Of a DNA stretch of 64,000 nt, positions 26,473 to 34,785 are shown piece after piece. The position numbers and the translations under genes are program-made. The notes beneath the pieces were generated by a model. The model was not told the origin of the DNA. It searched no databases and worked only from the letters and a program-made list of their open reading frames with translations. The stretch spans positions 1 to 64,000 of the forward strand of contig NZ_JACYFG010000041.1 of assembly GCF_014803405.1 (NCBI RefSeq). The letters are read 5' to 3'. How positions within the stretch are numbered: position 1 is the first letter of the stretch; every line of letters begins with the position of its first letter. The DNA comes from Pelagicoccus enzymogenes (GTDB lineage Bacteria; Verrucomicrobiota; Verrucomicrobiia; Opitutales; Opitutaceae).

Positions 26473-27765
26473 TTAGAAGGAATGGAGAATCTTTCTGTGT
26501 CCGGCCCAGCTGTAGTGGCCCATGTCGCTGAAGGAGGGATTGAATTTGGCTACAATTTCGCTCCATGCTTTCCGCTGGCCGAACTCATCGCTTGCTCGGT
26601 TGCAGTTCCAGTCGTCGAAGTAGAGCGTGCACCCTTCGGAAAGGTGTTGGTGGGTGAATAGGTAGTCTAGCACTTGGAGGGTCGATTCATATAGGTCGCA
26701 GTCTAAATGTACCATGGCTAGCTTCGTGCCAGGTGGAATGTTTTGGAGCGTTTCCGAGAACCAGCCTTTGAAGATTTCGTAGTCCAGGCTTTTGTCGATG
26801 CGCTCGAGGTTCATGGCGAGCTCGATTCTAGGGATGCCGATCAAGGTGCCGTGCGCCCAGATTCCGGATTCGACGAGCGGCGACTGGGTATCCGCCTCGC
26901 TGTTGGATTTGGGAAGACCTTGGAAGCTGTCGAAAAGCAGAAGTTTTCTCGGGGATTTCGTTTCCGGCATGATTCCTTTGAGCTGTGAGATGGCTTGGGC
27001 GATGGCCATAGTCGATTTGCCGGTCGACGAGCAGCCGAACTCTGCGATATCCCCTTCGACTGCTTGGGAAAATATGTAGGCGACCCCGAGATAGAGGTTC
27101 TTCATGGTTTCTTGGGTGGGTAGATCCAAGTGGCAAATGCTCTCGAGTGTCTCTTTCTCGATTATTGGCAGCCAGCGTTTGTTTTGCTTCGAGAAGAGTT
27201 CGATCCGTTCAGCGGGGATCCCGAGCTCTTGCGCTTGTTGTATTCCGGCGACGTTTTTAGCGTCGATGATCAGTAGATCGAAGGGGAAGGTCGGCAGTTC
27301 GCTGGCGTTGAGAACTGGGATTTGGAGTAGGAAGGAGGGGGTGGTCTCGGCTTGGTCTGAGCAGAAGGCGGTGATGTTCGCGAATTCGCGATAATGGAGG
27401 TACATGTCCATGGCCTGCTGACCCTCTCCGACAATTACGAAGTGCGGCAGGGACTTTTCGCTGGTGGCGGAGCTGGCTTCAGGGGTGTACGGTATCCGCT
27501 GCACGAGCTTAATCTTTTCGTTCGCCACGCCGACTGCTTTTGCCTGATTGATCATCGCAGGGTAGGCTTCGTCGATTACGAGGTAGTCGAAGTCAAGTTC
27601 TGCTAGTAGGGCAGGATGGACGATTAGGATATGCTGGATGGTGGATCCCGTTATGGTGGGGTCGTTGTCGCAAAATGCTATGACTTCAAAAAAATGAATG
27701 TAGTGGCCAAGCATTCTGGTCCCATTTTGTCGTGCTCCAAAAATTACGATGCGGTGGCGACTCAT
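26473..27765 (-). CDS. TylF/MycF-type O-methyltransferase with two N-terminal Rossmann modules
   Basis: 430 residues. Residues about 1-95 and 108-205 are two PglD_N-like modules in tandem (IVIFGARQNGTRMLGHY with VIAFCDNDPT, then FVIVGEGQQAMDMYLHY with ITAFCSDQ). The catalytic domain (about 210-430) is of the macrocin O-methyltransferase family: DIAEFGCSSTGKSTMAIA binds SAM, and HLDCDLYEST with LYFDDWN supply the metal-binding acidic residues. It likely methylates a sugar hydroxyl. TylF-family proteins are normally about 250 residues, so the tandem N-terminal extension is unusual. Confidence 0.85.
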   Translation of the reverse strand: MSRHRIVIFGARQNGTRMLGHYIHFFEVIAFCDNDPTITGSTIQHILIVHPALLAELDFDYLVIDEAYPAMINQAKAVGVANEKIKLVQRIPYTPEASSATSEKSLPHFVIVGEGQQAMDMYLHYREFANITAFCSDQAETTPSFLLQIPVLNASELPTFPFDLLIIDAKNVAGIQQAQELGIPAERIELFSKQNKRWLPIIEKETLESICHLDLPTQETMKNLYLGVAYIFSQAVEGDIAEFGCSSTGKSTMAIAQAISQLKGIMPETKSPRKLLLFDSFQGLPKSNSEADTQSPLVESGIWAHGTLIGIPRIELAMNLERIDKSLDYEIFKGWFSETLQNIPPGTKLAMVHLDCDLYESTLQVLDYLFTHQHLSEGCTLYFDDWNCNRASDEFGQRKAWSEIVAKFNPSFSDMGHYSWAGHRKILHSF

Positions 27766-27768
27766 AGC

Positions 27769-28503
27769 TTAAATGGCTCCGTCGGCGTTGATGAGGCAGC
27801 CGGCGTAGAGGGCGGCGGCGCCTTGGCTGAGGAGGCTGAGGTTGCTCGCTATTTCTTCCGGGGTCTGGAGTTTGCCGGAGGGCTGACTTTCGCAGGCGGC
27901 TTGGTAGGCGGCAGGGTTTTCGGTTTTAGCTTTGCCCCAATTGTTGGGGCTTTCCACGACCCCGGGGCTGAAGCCGAATACAATGACGCCTTGTCTTGCC
28001 AGACGTTTGCCTTGGCTTCGGCTGTAGTGGGCGAGGGCCGCTTTTGCGGCGCCGTAGGGCGCGGAGCCTTTGCAGTGGAAGGCGCTGGAGGAGCACAGGT
28101 GTATGATGCGTCCGGACTGTCGCGAAAGCATGTTGCGCAGGATGAGCTTATCGAGTTCCACAATGGCGTGGAAGTTCGCGTTGAACACTTTCTGCCAGTT
28201 TTCGAAGTCTGTATCGGTTTCTCGAATACCGAGCGTGCCGCCGAGCGCGTGGATGGCGAGGTCGACTTGGAGAGTGGCCCAGTCTTTTTGAGGTTCCGGC
28301 AGGGAGGTCGGTTTTTGGGCGTCGAAGACGAGCTTCTGGTGTCCGTGGCCCGGCAAGGTGGAGATCAGGGATTCGAGCTTATCGGCGTTTCGGCCAAGGG
28401 CGATAATCTTGGCGTCTTTGCGGGCGAACTCGTGGCATACTGCGGCACCGATGCCGCCGGTGGCTCCGGATACTAGGACGACTTTTTCTCGCAGTTCGCT
28501 CAT
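27769..28503 (-). CDS. Short-chain dehydrogenase/reductase
   Basis: A 244-residue classical SDR. The cofactor motif is VSGATGGIGAAV; the catalytic Ser and Tyr/Lys are in HLCSSSAF and APYGAAKAAL. FGFSPGVVESP and ALYAGCLINADGA match the family's C-terminal half. It probably reduces or oxidises a keto-sugar. It starts 9 bp after the epimerase stop. Confidence 0.9.
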   Translation of the reverse strand: MSELREKVVLVSGATGGIGAAVCHEFARKDAKIIALGRNADKLESLISTLPGHGHQKLVFDAQKPTSLPEPQKDWATLQVDLAIHALGGTLGIRETDTDFENWQKVFNANFHAIVELDKLILRNMLSRQSGRIIHLCSSSAFHCKGSAPYGAAKAALAHYSRSQGKRLARQGVIVFGFSPGVVESPNNWGKAKTENPAAYQAACESQPSGKLQTPEEIASNLSLLSQGAAALYAGCLINADGAI

Positions 28504-28512
28504 TCGCTGGCG

Positions 28513-29460
28513 CTAGGCTCCTTTGTCGAGCCCGAGTTTCTTCATGGCCTTGATGTTGTGGAACTCGTCTTTGTTTTCGAGGGTGCCGTCCTTGAAAAGT
28601 TCGATGACTTCGTCGATGGCGGTGTCGACGCCGTACTTTTGCACGAAGCCGGTGGCTAGCAGTTTCTTGGAGCTGAGGCGGTAGCTGCGCGGATCGTTGG
28701 AGGGGGTGACGGTGATCTTGGCTTCGGTTTTGGCGGCGGCGCGTTCCGCGATTTCCATGATGGAAAGGTTCTCGAAGCCGGCGTTGTAGATGCCGGTGAA
28801 TTCGGGGTGGGCGAGGAAGTGGTGGTACACGCCAATCATATCCAGAATGTGGATATTGGGGCGTGTTTGGTCTCCTCCGAATACGGTGATGTTCCCGTTG
28901 GTAACGGCAAGCATGGTGAGGATGTTGACCGAGAGATCGAGGCGCATGCGCGGCGAGTAGCCGCATACAGTGGCGGGGCGAATGATCTGGATGGCTATTT
29001 CGTCGGCGTAGGATAGCAGGACGCGTTCGCTGACCATCTTGGTCTTGTTGTAATCGGAAATGGGAACGAGGGAGAGGTCTTCGGTGACTTCGGGCTCCTC
29101 CTTAACGCCGTAGACGGACCCGGAGCTAGCGAAGATGAATTGCTTGGCGCCAGAGTCGATGGCTTTTTCGACGAGGAATTTGGTGGCGAGGGCGTTGACC
29201 TCCCAGTTGAGCTTGGAGTTTAGGTCAGAGCAAGGGTCGTTGGCGATGTTTGCGAGATGGATAACGGCGTCGACGCCGTCCATCGGAATGTCGTCGATGT
29301 TGCGAACATCGGCTTCAAGAAGGGTGAGCTGGGGGTGGTCTTCGAGGAAATTGCCGAACCACATGGTGTCGACACCGACGACTTGGTGGCCTTGTTCAAG
29401 TAGGGAGGGGACGAGTCGTGTGCCGACGTAGCCGCAGGATCCAGTGACGAGTATTTTCAT
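28513..29460 (-). CDS. NAD-dependent sugar-nucleotide epimerase/dehydratase
   Basis: A 315-residue extended SDR. The N-terminus is ILVTGSCGYVGTRLV; catalytic residues are in FASSGSVYG and SDYNKTKMV (Tyr and Lys). NIHILDMIGVYHHF and YNAGFENLS follow the epimerase pattern. It acts on a nucleotide-activated sugar, plausibly the heptose made by the gmhA and HldE-like products. Its ATG overlaps the stop of the upstream methyltransferase gene. Confidence 0.9.
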   Translation of the reverse strand: MKILVTGSCGYVGTRLVPSLLEQGHQVVGVDTMWFGNFLEDHPQLTLLEADVRNIDDIPMDGVDAVIHLANIANDPCSDLNSKLNWEVNALATKFLVEKAIDSGAKQFIFASSGSVYGVKEEPEVTEDLSLVPISDYNKTKMVSERVLLSYADEIAIQIIRPATVCGYSPRMRLDLSVNILTMLAVTNGNITVFGGDQTRPNIHILDMIGVYHHFLAHPEFTGIYNAGFENLSIMEIAERAAAKTEAKITVTPSNDPRSYRLSSKKLLATGFVQKYGVDTAIDEVIELFKDGTLENKDEFHNIKAMKKLGLDKGA

Positions 29461-30158
29461 TTCGATGTAACTTTAGGGGTGGCGCAGACTACGAATAGGT
29501 AGTGGGCCATTTTCGAGAAACCGGTATGGACGACCTCGTCGTTCATGGAGAAGAGGAACACGTTTTCGAATTTCCGCTGCAATGTGCGTTTGAAGTCGGC
29601 GCCGCTCTTGCAGTTGACGTGTCCGGCTTTGCTTTGGGGGGATGCGTACTCTTGCGACTCGAGGGAAGGGATGCCGAGTATGAGCACTCCGTGTGTATTC
29701 AGACTTTGGATAATATTGTCGAGGAAGGTGTCTTCGACTGCGGGTTCGATGTGCTCGAATACGTCGATTGCATATGCGGCGTCGAACTTCCGGTGGGCGA
29801 GCGGGGCTTTTAGAATGTCGTGGACGAGAAATTCGATTCCGAGCTCTGGATCGGTTCGGTCGGTTGCGTCTTCGATAAAGACGGGGTCGAAGTCGAGAGC
29901 TGTGAGATTGTCGACTGCTTTGGCTACTAAAGGCGTTCCGAATGCATCTGCGCAACCCACTTCGAGGACGTTTTGTTTTCCCTCGAGGAGTTTGCTGGCG
30001 AATTTGTATCGAGCGAGGACGAAAGCGACGCGTTTGGGATCGTCGAAGTAGACTTGGCTGCTCATGAGCCCGAAGCGTGCGAGGCCTTTTTGTTTCTGTC
30101 TTTCGAGGAGTTCCTGGTATTGAGGTTCCTTGGTTACGCTGGGGTTTGCAGAGTCCAT
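29457..30158 (-). CDS. SAM-dependent methyltransferase (paralogue of 25753-26424)
   Basis: A 233-residue class I methyltransferase. The motif VLEVGCADAFGTP, then ALDFDPVFIEDA and YAIDVFEHIEP, mirror the 223-residue paralogue, and both end in a DEVVHTG-x(4)-MAHYL block. It is placed 1 bp from the HldE-like gene and overlaps the epimerase by 4 bases, so its substrate may be an early heptose intermediate. Confidence 0.88.
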   Translation of the reverse strand: MDSANPSVTKEPQYQELLERQKQKGLARFGLMSSQVYFDDPKRVAFVLARYKFASKLLEGKQNVLEVGCADAFGTPLVAKAVDNLTALDFDPVFIEDATDRTDPELGIEFLVHDILKAPLAHRKFDAAYAIDVFEHIEPAVEDTFLDNIIQSLNTHGVLILGIPSLESQEYASPQSKAGHVNCKSGADFKRTLQRKFENVFLFSMNDEVVHTGFSKMAHYLFVVCATPKVTSK

Positions 30159-30159
30159 G

Positions 30160-31701
30160 TTAGAAGTTGAGGAGAGACATTCCTCCCTTTAGTAGTTTGG
30201 ATTTGGATACGGATTCGGTGTTGCCTATTATGCGAACCGCTTGGGCTCCGGCGAGCTGTCCGAGGAAAGTGCCGAGCTCGATGGGGAGGTCTTGGCAGGC
30301 GGCGAGCGCTGCGAGTGAGTAGAAGGCGTCGCCGGCGCCGATGGTATCGACGATCTGGTCTTCGAGGCGGGCGCAGTGGCTGGCATTGCCGCGGCTGTCG
30401 AGTCCGACTGTGGTTTTCGCTCCGCGGGTGAGCCAGGCCATGTGGGAGCCGAGTTTCGAGCGGAGGCGTTCGAGGTCGGCTGCGGGGTCGAGGGCGCGCT
30501 TGCCTGCGTCGAGCATGAGCTCTGCTTCGTCGAGGGAGAAGGCGTTGGCGTGCTGGTACTGTTGGGAGATGAGGTTGTAGCCGTGGTTGTAGCTGTTGGT
30601 TTGGCAGTTGACGGCCAGGAAGGGGGCTTCGGCTTGGATAAAGGAACGGATCTTGTCGGTCATGAGTCCGTGTCCGAAGTCGGTGACGACGACGAGGTCG
30701 TAGCCTTTTATCGATTCGAAGAGCCGGTCGATGAGCTGGGCTTCGATTTGCTCGTTTTGGTACTGCGAGTCGATGTAGTTGATCGAGAAGAGCTTCCCGA
30801 GTTCTTGGCTGCGCTTGCTGAGCTCGACGAAGCGCTGCTTGACGATGGTGGTGAAGCTAGGGTCTCGCAGCAGGTTGGGTTGCTTTCCGATTTCGTGCTC
30901 GTGGAGCAGTGGCTCGAGCCAGGATTCCGTGCCGATTATGCTGGCGATATCGACTTGCCCGCAGAAGGGGCTGAGGTGGCGGTAGACCGCGAGTGAACCT
31001 CCGAGCTGAATGCTCTCTTCTTCGTAGCGGCCGGAGAGCATGCGGTTCTTGGTGGTCAGTCCTTGGACATGGACGTAGGTGTACTTGTCGAAGATTACGT
31101 CGCCGAGAACGAGTACCTTGAGCTTCTTGAAGTTTTCGACGGCGTCGCGGAACTTGTCGGGCGAGTAGCTTTCGGCGAGCTTCTTGCAGAATTCTTTGTT
31201 CTCCTCGGAGAGGTGCTCGAGGTTGTTGTTTATGAGCTTGGTCGAGCTGAAAACGACCGAACCTACGTAGCGGATCTCGCCGCCGCATCGCTCGACGGTC
31301 TTTACGTCGTCGGCGATGTTGCCGGTGACGTCGTTGCTTTGGTCCGCGTACTCCTTGCCTTTGCAGTAGTAGCGCGGCTTGACGAGCTCGATGGCTTCCA
31401 CGGCAGCGGCGTAGGGGATGAGCACGACGTAGTCGACGCACTCGAGGGCGGCGAGCGACTTGCTGCGGAGCGCGTCGTCAAAGTAGGGGCGTCCGGGACC
31501 TTTGTTGACGAATTCGGCGGCGGTGAGGGTGACGACGAGCTTGTCGCCGAGCTCCTTGGCTTCCTCGAAGTGAACGATGTGACCGGGGTGGATGAGGTCG
31601 AAGGTGCCGTGGCATTGCACGAGCTTGTGGCCTGCTGCCCGTTCGGCTTCGAAGACTTGGGAGGCTTTGTCGAATAAAATTATTTTGGAAGCGTATTCCA
31701 T
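30160..31701 (-). CDS. HldE-like heptose nucleotidyltransferase/kinase fusion with reversed domain order
   Basis: 513 residues. The N-terminal nucleotidyltransferase domain (about 20-160) has CHGTFDLIHPGHIVHFEEA, with the HxGH active site, and KGKEYADQSN. The C-terminal PfkB kinase domain (about 190-510) has LVLGDVIFDKYTYV and the catalytic DTIGAGDAF. E. coli HldE has kinase first and nucleotidyltransferase last; here the order is reversed. It should phosphorylate heptose-7-phosphate at C1 and later activate heptose-1-phosphate to a nucleotide sugar. GmhA, two genes upstream, would supply the substrate. Confidence 0.88.
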   Translation of the reverse strand: MEYASKIILFDKASQVFEAERAAGHKLVQCHGTFDLIHPGHIVHFEEAKELGDKLVVTLTAAEFVNKGPGRPYFDDALRSKSLAALECVDYVVLIPYAAAVEAIELVKPRYYCKGKEYADQSNDVTGNIADDVKTVERCGGEIRYVGSVVFSSTKLINNNLEHLSEENKEFCKKLAESYSPDKFRDAVENFKKLKVLVLGDVIFDKYTYVHVQGLTTKNRMLSGRYEEESIQLGGSLAVYRHLSPFCGQVDIASIIGTESWLEPLLHEHEIGKQPNLLRDPSFTTIVKQRFVELSKRSQELGKLFSINYIDSQYQNEQIEAQLIDRLFESIKGYDLVVVTDFGHGLMTDKIRSFIQAEAPFLAVNCQTNSYNHGYNLISQQYQHANAFSLDEAELMLDAGKRALDPAADLERLRSKLGSHMAWLTRGAKTTVGLDSRGNASHCARLEDQIVDTIGAGDAFYSLAALAACQDLPIELGTFLGQLAGAQAVRIIGNTESVSKSKLLKGGMSLLNF

Positions 31702-31712
31702 GAATGGATACT

Positions 31713-32717
31713 TTATGCCTTGTGCTGGTAGTGCAGGGGAAGTGTTTTCAGGGAGTCGAGCCAGCGGTCAACCCATGCTATGGTTTCGTCGATGCCTTGT
31801 TCCAGTTCTACTTGGTCTGTCCAATTGAATTGTTGGCGGCAGCGGGTGCTGTCCAGAGAGTAGGCGTGGTCTTTTCCCGGGCGTTCTGCCGTGACGCGAG
31901 CTATATTACCGAGTGGCTTGCCGAGTCTGTCGGATATGAGCTCAGCGAGTTGTTTTATGGATACGAACCGGTTGGATGAGATGTGGTAGCAGGATCCTGG
32001 CTCGGCCTCTTCCGTGATTTTAAGGGTGGCGGATGCGACGTCGTCGAAGTGAATGAAGCTACGCACGGAACCGCCTCCTCCATGGAGGTCGAGCGTTTGG
32101 CCGAGTCGATGGCAGAGGATTACCCGTGGGATGATGCGGAAGGGTTGCTGGCCGGGGCCGTAGACGTTGGCGGCTCGGGTCCAGACTACGGGGAAGTCGT
32201 ATTCGGCGAGGAATGTCTTGAGGTGGATGTCGCAGGCGGCTCGGGAGGCTGCGTAGGGCGTCGATGGGTTGAGGGGCGCGGACTCGTCGATCATGCCGTC
32301 GGTTGTGCCGTAGACTTCGGGGGTAGAGATGTGAACGTATTTTTGGAGGCAGGGAACCTTGCGCAGGGCTTCGTGGAGGGCGACGTTTCCGAGTAGGTTC
32401 GTATTGTAGTAATCCAGCGGATACTGCCAGCTTTCGGCGACCATGCCGAGGGCGGCGAAGTTGACGACGAAGGGGATTCTATTGCTTTCAACGAGCTCGG
32501 CGATTTGGGCGGCGTTTTGTCGGATGTTGAGCTGGTGAAATTCGAACTTGGCTTGCTGTTCTGAGTCGAGCCATCGGTAGGGCAGATAGCAGTGATGGGG
32601 TTCGGGAGAGCGGCTGACGCCGACGACCTGCCAGCCTTGGCGGAGGGCTTGGGCGACGAAGCTTGCTCCGGAGAATGAGTTGGAGCCGATGACAAGGAGG
32701 ATGCGTGTCGCGGTCAT
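31713..32717 (-). CDS. NAD-dependent epimerase/dehydratase with YxxxR in place of YxxxK
   Basis: A 334-residue extended SDR related to dTDP-glucose 4,6-dehydratases. The cofactor segment is LLVIGSNSFSGASFV, a variant of GxxGxxG. HISTPEVYGTTDG and NPSTPYAASRAACDIHL occupy the active-site region, so the usual Lys is Arg. SFIHFDDVASATL and ERPGKDHAYSLD match the sugar-binding half. It is coupled to gmhA by a 4-base overlap. It probably modifies the activated heptose; whether it is fully active with Arg is uncertain. Confidence 0.86.
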   Translation of the reverse strand: MTATRILLVIGSNSFSGASFVAQALRQGWQVVGVSRSPEPHHCYLPYRWLDSEQQAKFEFHQLNIRQNAAQIAELVESNRIPFVVNFAALGMVAESWQYPLDYYNTNLLGNVALHEALRKVPCLQKYVHISTPEVYGTTDGMIDESAPLNPSTPYAASRAACDIHLKTFLAEYDFPVVWTRAANVYGPGQQPFRIIPRVILCHRLGQTLDLHGGGGSVRSFIHFDDVASATLKITEEAEPGSCYHISSNRFVSIKQLAELISDRLGKPLGNIARVTAERPGKDHAYSLDSTRCRQQFNWTDQVELEQGIDETIAWVDRWLDSLKTLPLHYQHKA

Positions 32718-33283
32718 TTGGTAGCGGCCTGGATTTTTTCGCGCAGGCTCAGGGTGAGCATGTGGCCGACAGTTTGCTGCAAGTCTTCGGCGATTTGCAT
32801 GTCGTCGATGGGGAAGTGGATGGCTTGGTCAACCATCTCGAGACATTTGCCGCCGTCGAAACCGAGTATGGCGGAGGTTTTCATGCCGAGACCTTGGGCG
32901 GTTTCGAGGGCCTTTACCACGTTGGGCGAGTTGCCGCTACCGGAGAATGCGATGAGGACGTCGTCTGGGGTGGCTTGGGTTTTGAGCTGGTGCGAGTAGA
33001 TGTTCTCGTAACCGGTGTCGTTTCCGAGACAGGTGATGATGGAGGCGTTGTCGGTGAGAGGGAGCACGCGTAGGGCTCGGCCTTGGGGGTTTGTTCCGTA
33101 TAGAAAATCGTTGGCGAGGTGGCTGGCGTTGGCGGCGCTCCCGCCGTTTCCGCAGAGGAAGACGATGCGGCGTTTTTGCCAGCATTCGAAGAGGGTTTCG
33201 GCGAGGGCGTCTACTTGGGTCCAGTCGTAGCTTTGGATGACTTGTGTGAGTTTGGCTGCGTAGGAGGAGGAAAGGCTGTTCAT
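32714..33283 (-). CDS. gmhA: Sedoheptulose-7-phosphate isomerase (SIS domain)
   Basis: A 189-residue SIS-domain isomerase. FLCGNGGSAANASHLANDF and IAFSGSGNSPNVVKAL are the GmhA phosphate-binding loops, and AIHFPIDDMQIAEDLQQTVGHML is the conserved C-terminal helix region. It converts sedoheptulose-7-phosphate to D-glycero-D-manno-heptose-7-phosphate, committing carbon to heptose synthesis. It is the first gene of the 19-gene minus-strand operon, and a possible promoter lies just upstream. Confidence 0.91.
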   Translation of the reverse strand: MNSLSSSYAAKLTQVIQSYDWTQVDALAETLFECWQKRRIVFLCGNGGSAANASHLANDFLYGTNPQGRALRVLPLTDNASIITCLGNDTGYENIYSHQLKTQATPDDVLIAFSGSGNSPNVVKALETAQGLGMKTSAILGFDGGKCLEMVDQAIHFPIDDMQIAEDLQQTVGHMLTLSLREKIQAATK

Positions 33284-33336
33284 ACCGTGGGGACTAGCTA
33301 GTGAGCATGTTGAAATGACCGATTTATCAACATCGA

Positions 33337-33364
33337 TTTGTAAAAAACTCTAAGCCTAGTCCAA
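33337..33364 (-). promoter_or_regulatory. Candidate promoter of the minus-strand glycan operon
   Basis: Read on the minus strand, TTGGAC (33364-33359) is followed after 16 bp by TACAAA (33342-33337), about 55 bp before the gmhA start. It lies in the only noncoding gap (98 bp) between lhgO and the operon. The match to sigma-70 consensus is moderate. Confidence 0.35.
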
Positions 33365-33381
33365 ACCTTAAGCTCTTTACT

Positions 33382-34578
33382 CTATTTTTGCATTTGTTCG
33401 ACGATGGAATCTGCGATGGAGAGGGCTGCGGTGGCGGCGGGGGAAGGGGCGTTGCAGACGTGGAGGATGCGGCGGTGTTGCTCGAAATGGAAGTCGTCGA
33501 GTAGGGAGCCGTCGGAGTGGCAGGCCTGGGCTCGCACTCCGGATGGGGCGGTGTGGAGGTCGCTTTCTTGGATTTCGGGAATCAGGCGCTGGAGGGCGTG
33601 GGCGAAGGCTTTTTTGGAGAGGGAGCGGACGATTTCGTCGCTGCCCATGCGCCAATGTCGCTTGGCGAGGGTCCAGAAGCCGGGCCAGGCAAAGGTGTCG
33701 AGAAGGTCGCGCAGGTTGATGTCGCTCCAGGTGTAGCCTTCGCGAGCGAGGGCGAGCACGGCGTTGGGTCCGGCTTCGATGCCTCCGCTGGTCATGCGGG
33801 TGAAATGCACTCCGAGGAAGGGGAATGCGGGGTCGGGGACAGGGTAGATGAGGTGCTTGACGAGATGTTGGGCCTCGGGCGTGAGTTCGTAGTATTCTCC
33901 GCGGAATGGGATGATGCGAAGGGAGATCTCGGGGTCGGTTTGTCGGGCCAGCCGGTCGGAGTGCAGCCCGGCGCAGGTGCAAAGCTGTTTTGCGGGGATG
34001 GTTCCCTGGCTGGTCTCCAGGACGAGCTGGTCGTTGGATTCGACGATTTCGAGCAGGCGGGTCTGCAGCTGGATCGTCCCGCCGGCCGCGGTGATCTCTT
34101 GGGCGAGGGCGCGGCAAAGGGCATGGTAGTCGACGATGCCGGTTTGGGGAACGCGGAGGGCTGCGATGCCGGTGGCGTGGGGCTCGTAGTCGGCGATTTG
34201 TTCGGAGCTTAGGCGAGTTACGTTTTCCAGGCCGTTGGCTTGGGCGCGCTGGTGAAGGGCTTCCAAGCGGGGGAGCTCGTCCTCGCGGGTTGCCACGATG
34301 AGCTTGCCGCAGATCTCGTGGGGAATGTCGTGCTTTTGGCAGAAAGCGACGAGTTGGTGGTAGCCGTCGCGGCAGTTGGTGGCTTTTAGGGAGCCAGGCT
34401 TGTAGTAGATTCCTGAATGGATGACTCCGCTGTTGCGCCCGGTTTGGTGGGCAGCGAGGCGGTCTTCCTTGTCTAGGACGAGGAGGCGTTTGCCGGGGTG
34501 TTGCGAGAGGTACTTTTGGGCGGTGGCCAGTCCGACGATGCCGGCTCCGATGATGACGATGTCGTAGGGAGGTTTCAT
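33382..34578 (-). CDS. lhgO: L-2-hydroxyglutarate oxidase
   Basis: A 398-residue FAD-dependent oxidase of the DAO family that oxidises L-2-hydroxyglutarate to 2-oxoglutarate. The dinucleotide motif is IVIIGAGIVGLATAQKYL. AAHQTGRNSGVIHSGIYYKPGSLKA is the signature region of LhgO-type enzymes (quoted motif core: GRNSGVIHSGIYY). GEYYELTPEAQHLVKHLIYPV follows the same family pattern. ATG 34578 is chosen at the conserved N-terminus; the frame is open to 34719. It is upstream of, and probably separate from, the glycan operon. Confidence 0.9.
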   Translation of the reverse strand: MKPPYDIVIIGAGIVGLATAQKYLSQHPGKRLLVLDKEDRLAAHQTGRNSGVIHSGIYYKPGSLKATNCRDGYHQLVAFCQKHDIPHEICGKLIVATREDELPRLEALHQRAQANGLENVTRLSSEQIADYEPHATGIAALRVPQTGIVDYHALCRALAQEITAAGGTIQLQTRLLEIVESNDQLVLETSQGTIPAKQLCTCAGLHSDRLARQTDPEISLRIIPFRGEYYELTPEAQHLVKHLIYPVPDPAFPFLGVHFTRMTSGGIEAGPNAVLALAREGYTWSDINLRDLLDTFAWPGFWTLAKRHWRMGSDEIVRSLSKKAFAHALQRLIPEIQESDLHTAPSGVRAQACHSDGSLLDDFHFEQHRRILHVCNAPSPAATAALSIADSIVEQMQK

Positions 34579-34785
34579 AGGATTGCTTACCAAGGAAGCT
34601 TTTGCCGGCGCTTTTGGCAAGTCGCTGGACGTGTTATGTAACTTTTTAATGAGTAGTAGTTTGTGATGATTGCTGAAAGGTTGGCCCGGCGTTTGCTTTG
34701 TTGTGGAGTCGTTTTGCAAATTCTATTCTATCGCTTCTCTTTTCCGCATACCCGGGCAATTCCTGCCTAGGGTGGCTTTTCGTTT

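Noticed and set aside
5681-33283. Glycan locus as a complete Wzx/Wzy or ABC-transporter capsule locus
   Set aside because: No flippase, polymerase, initiating phosphotransferase or ABC exporter gene is present in the window, so the export pathway cannot be assigned.
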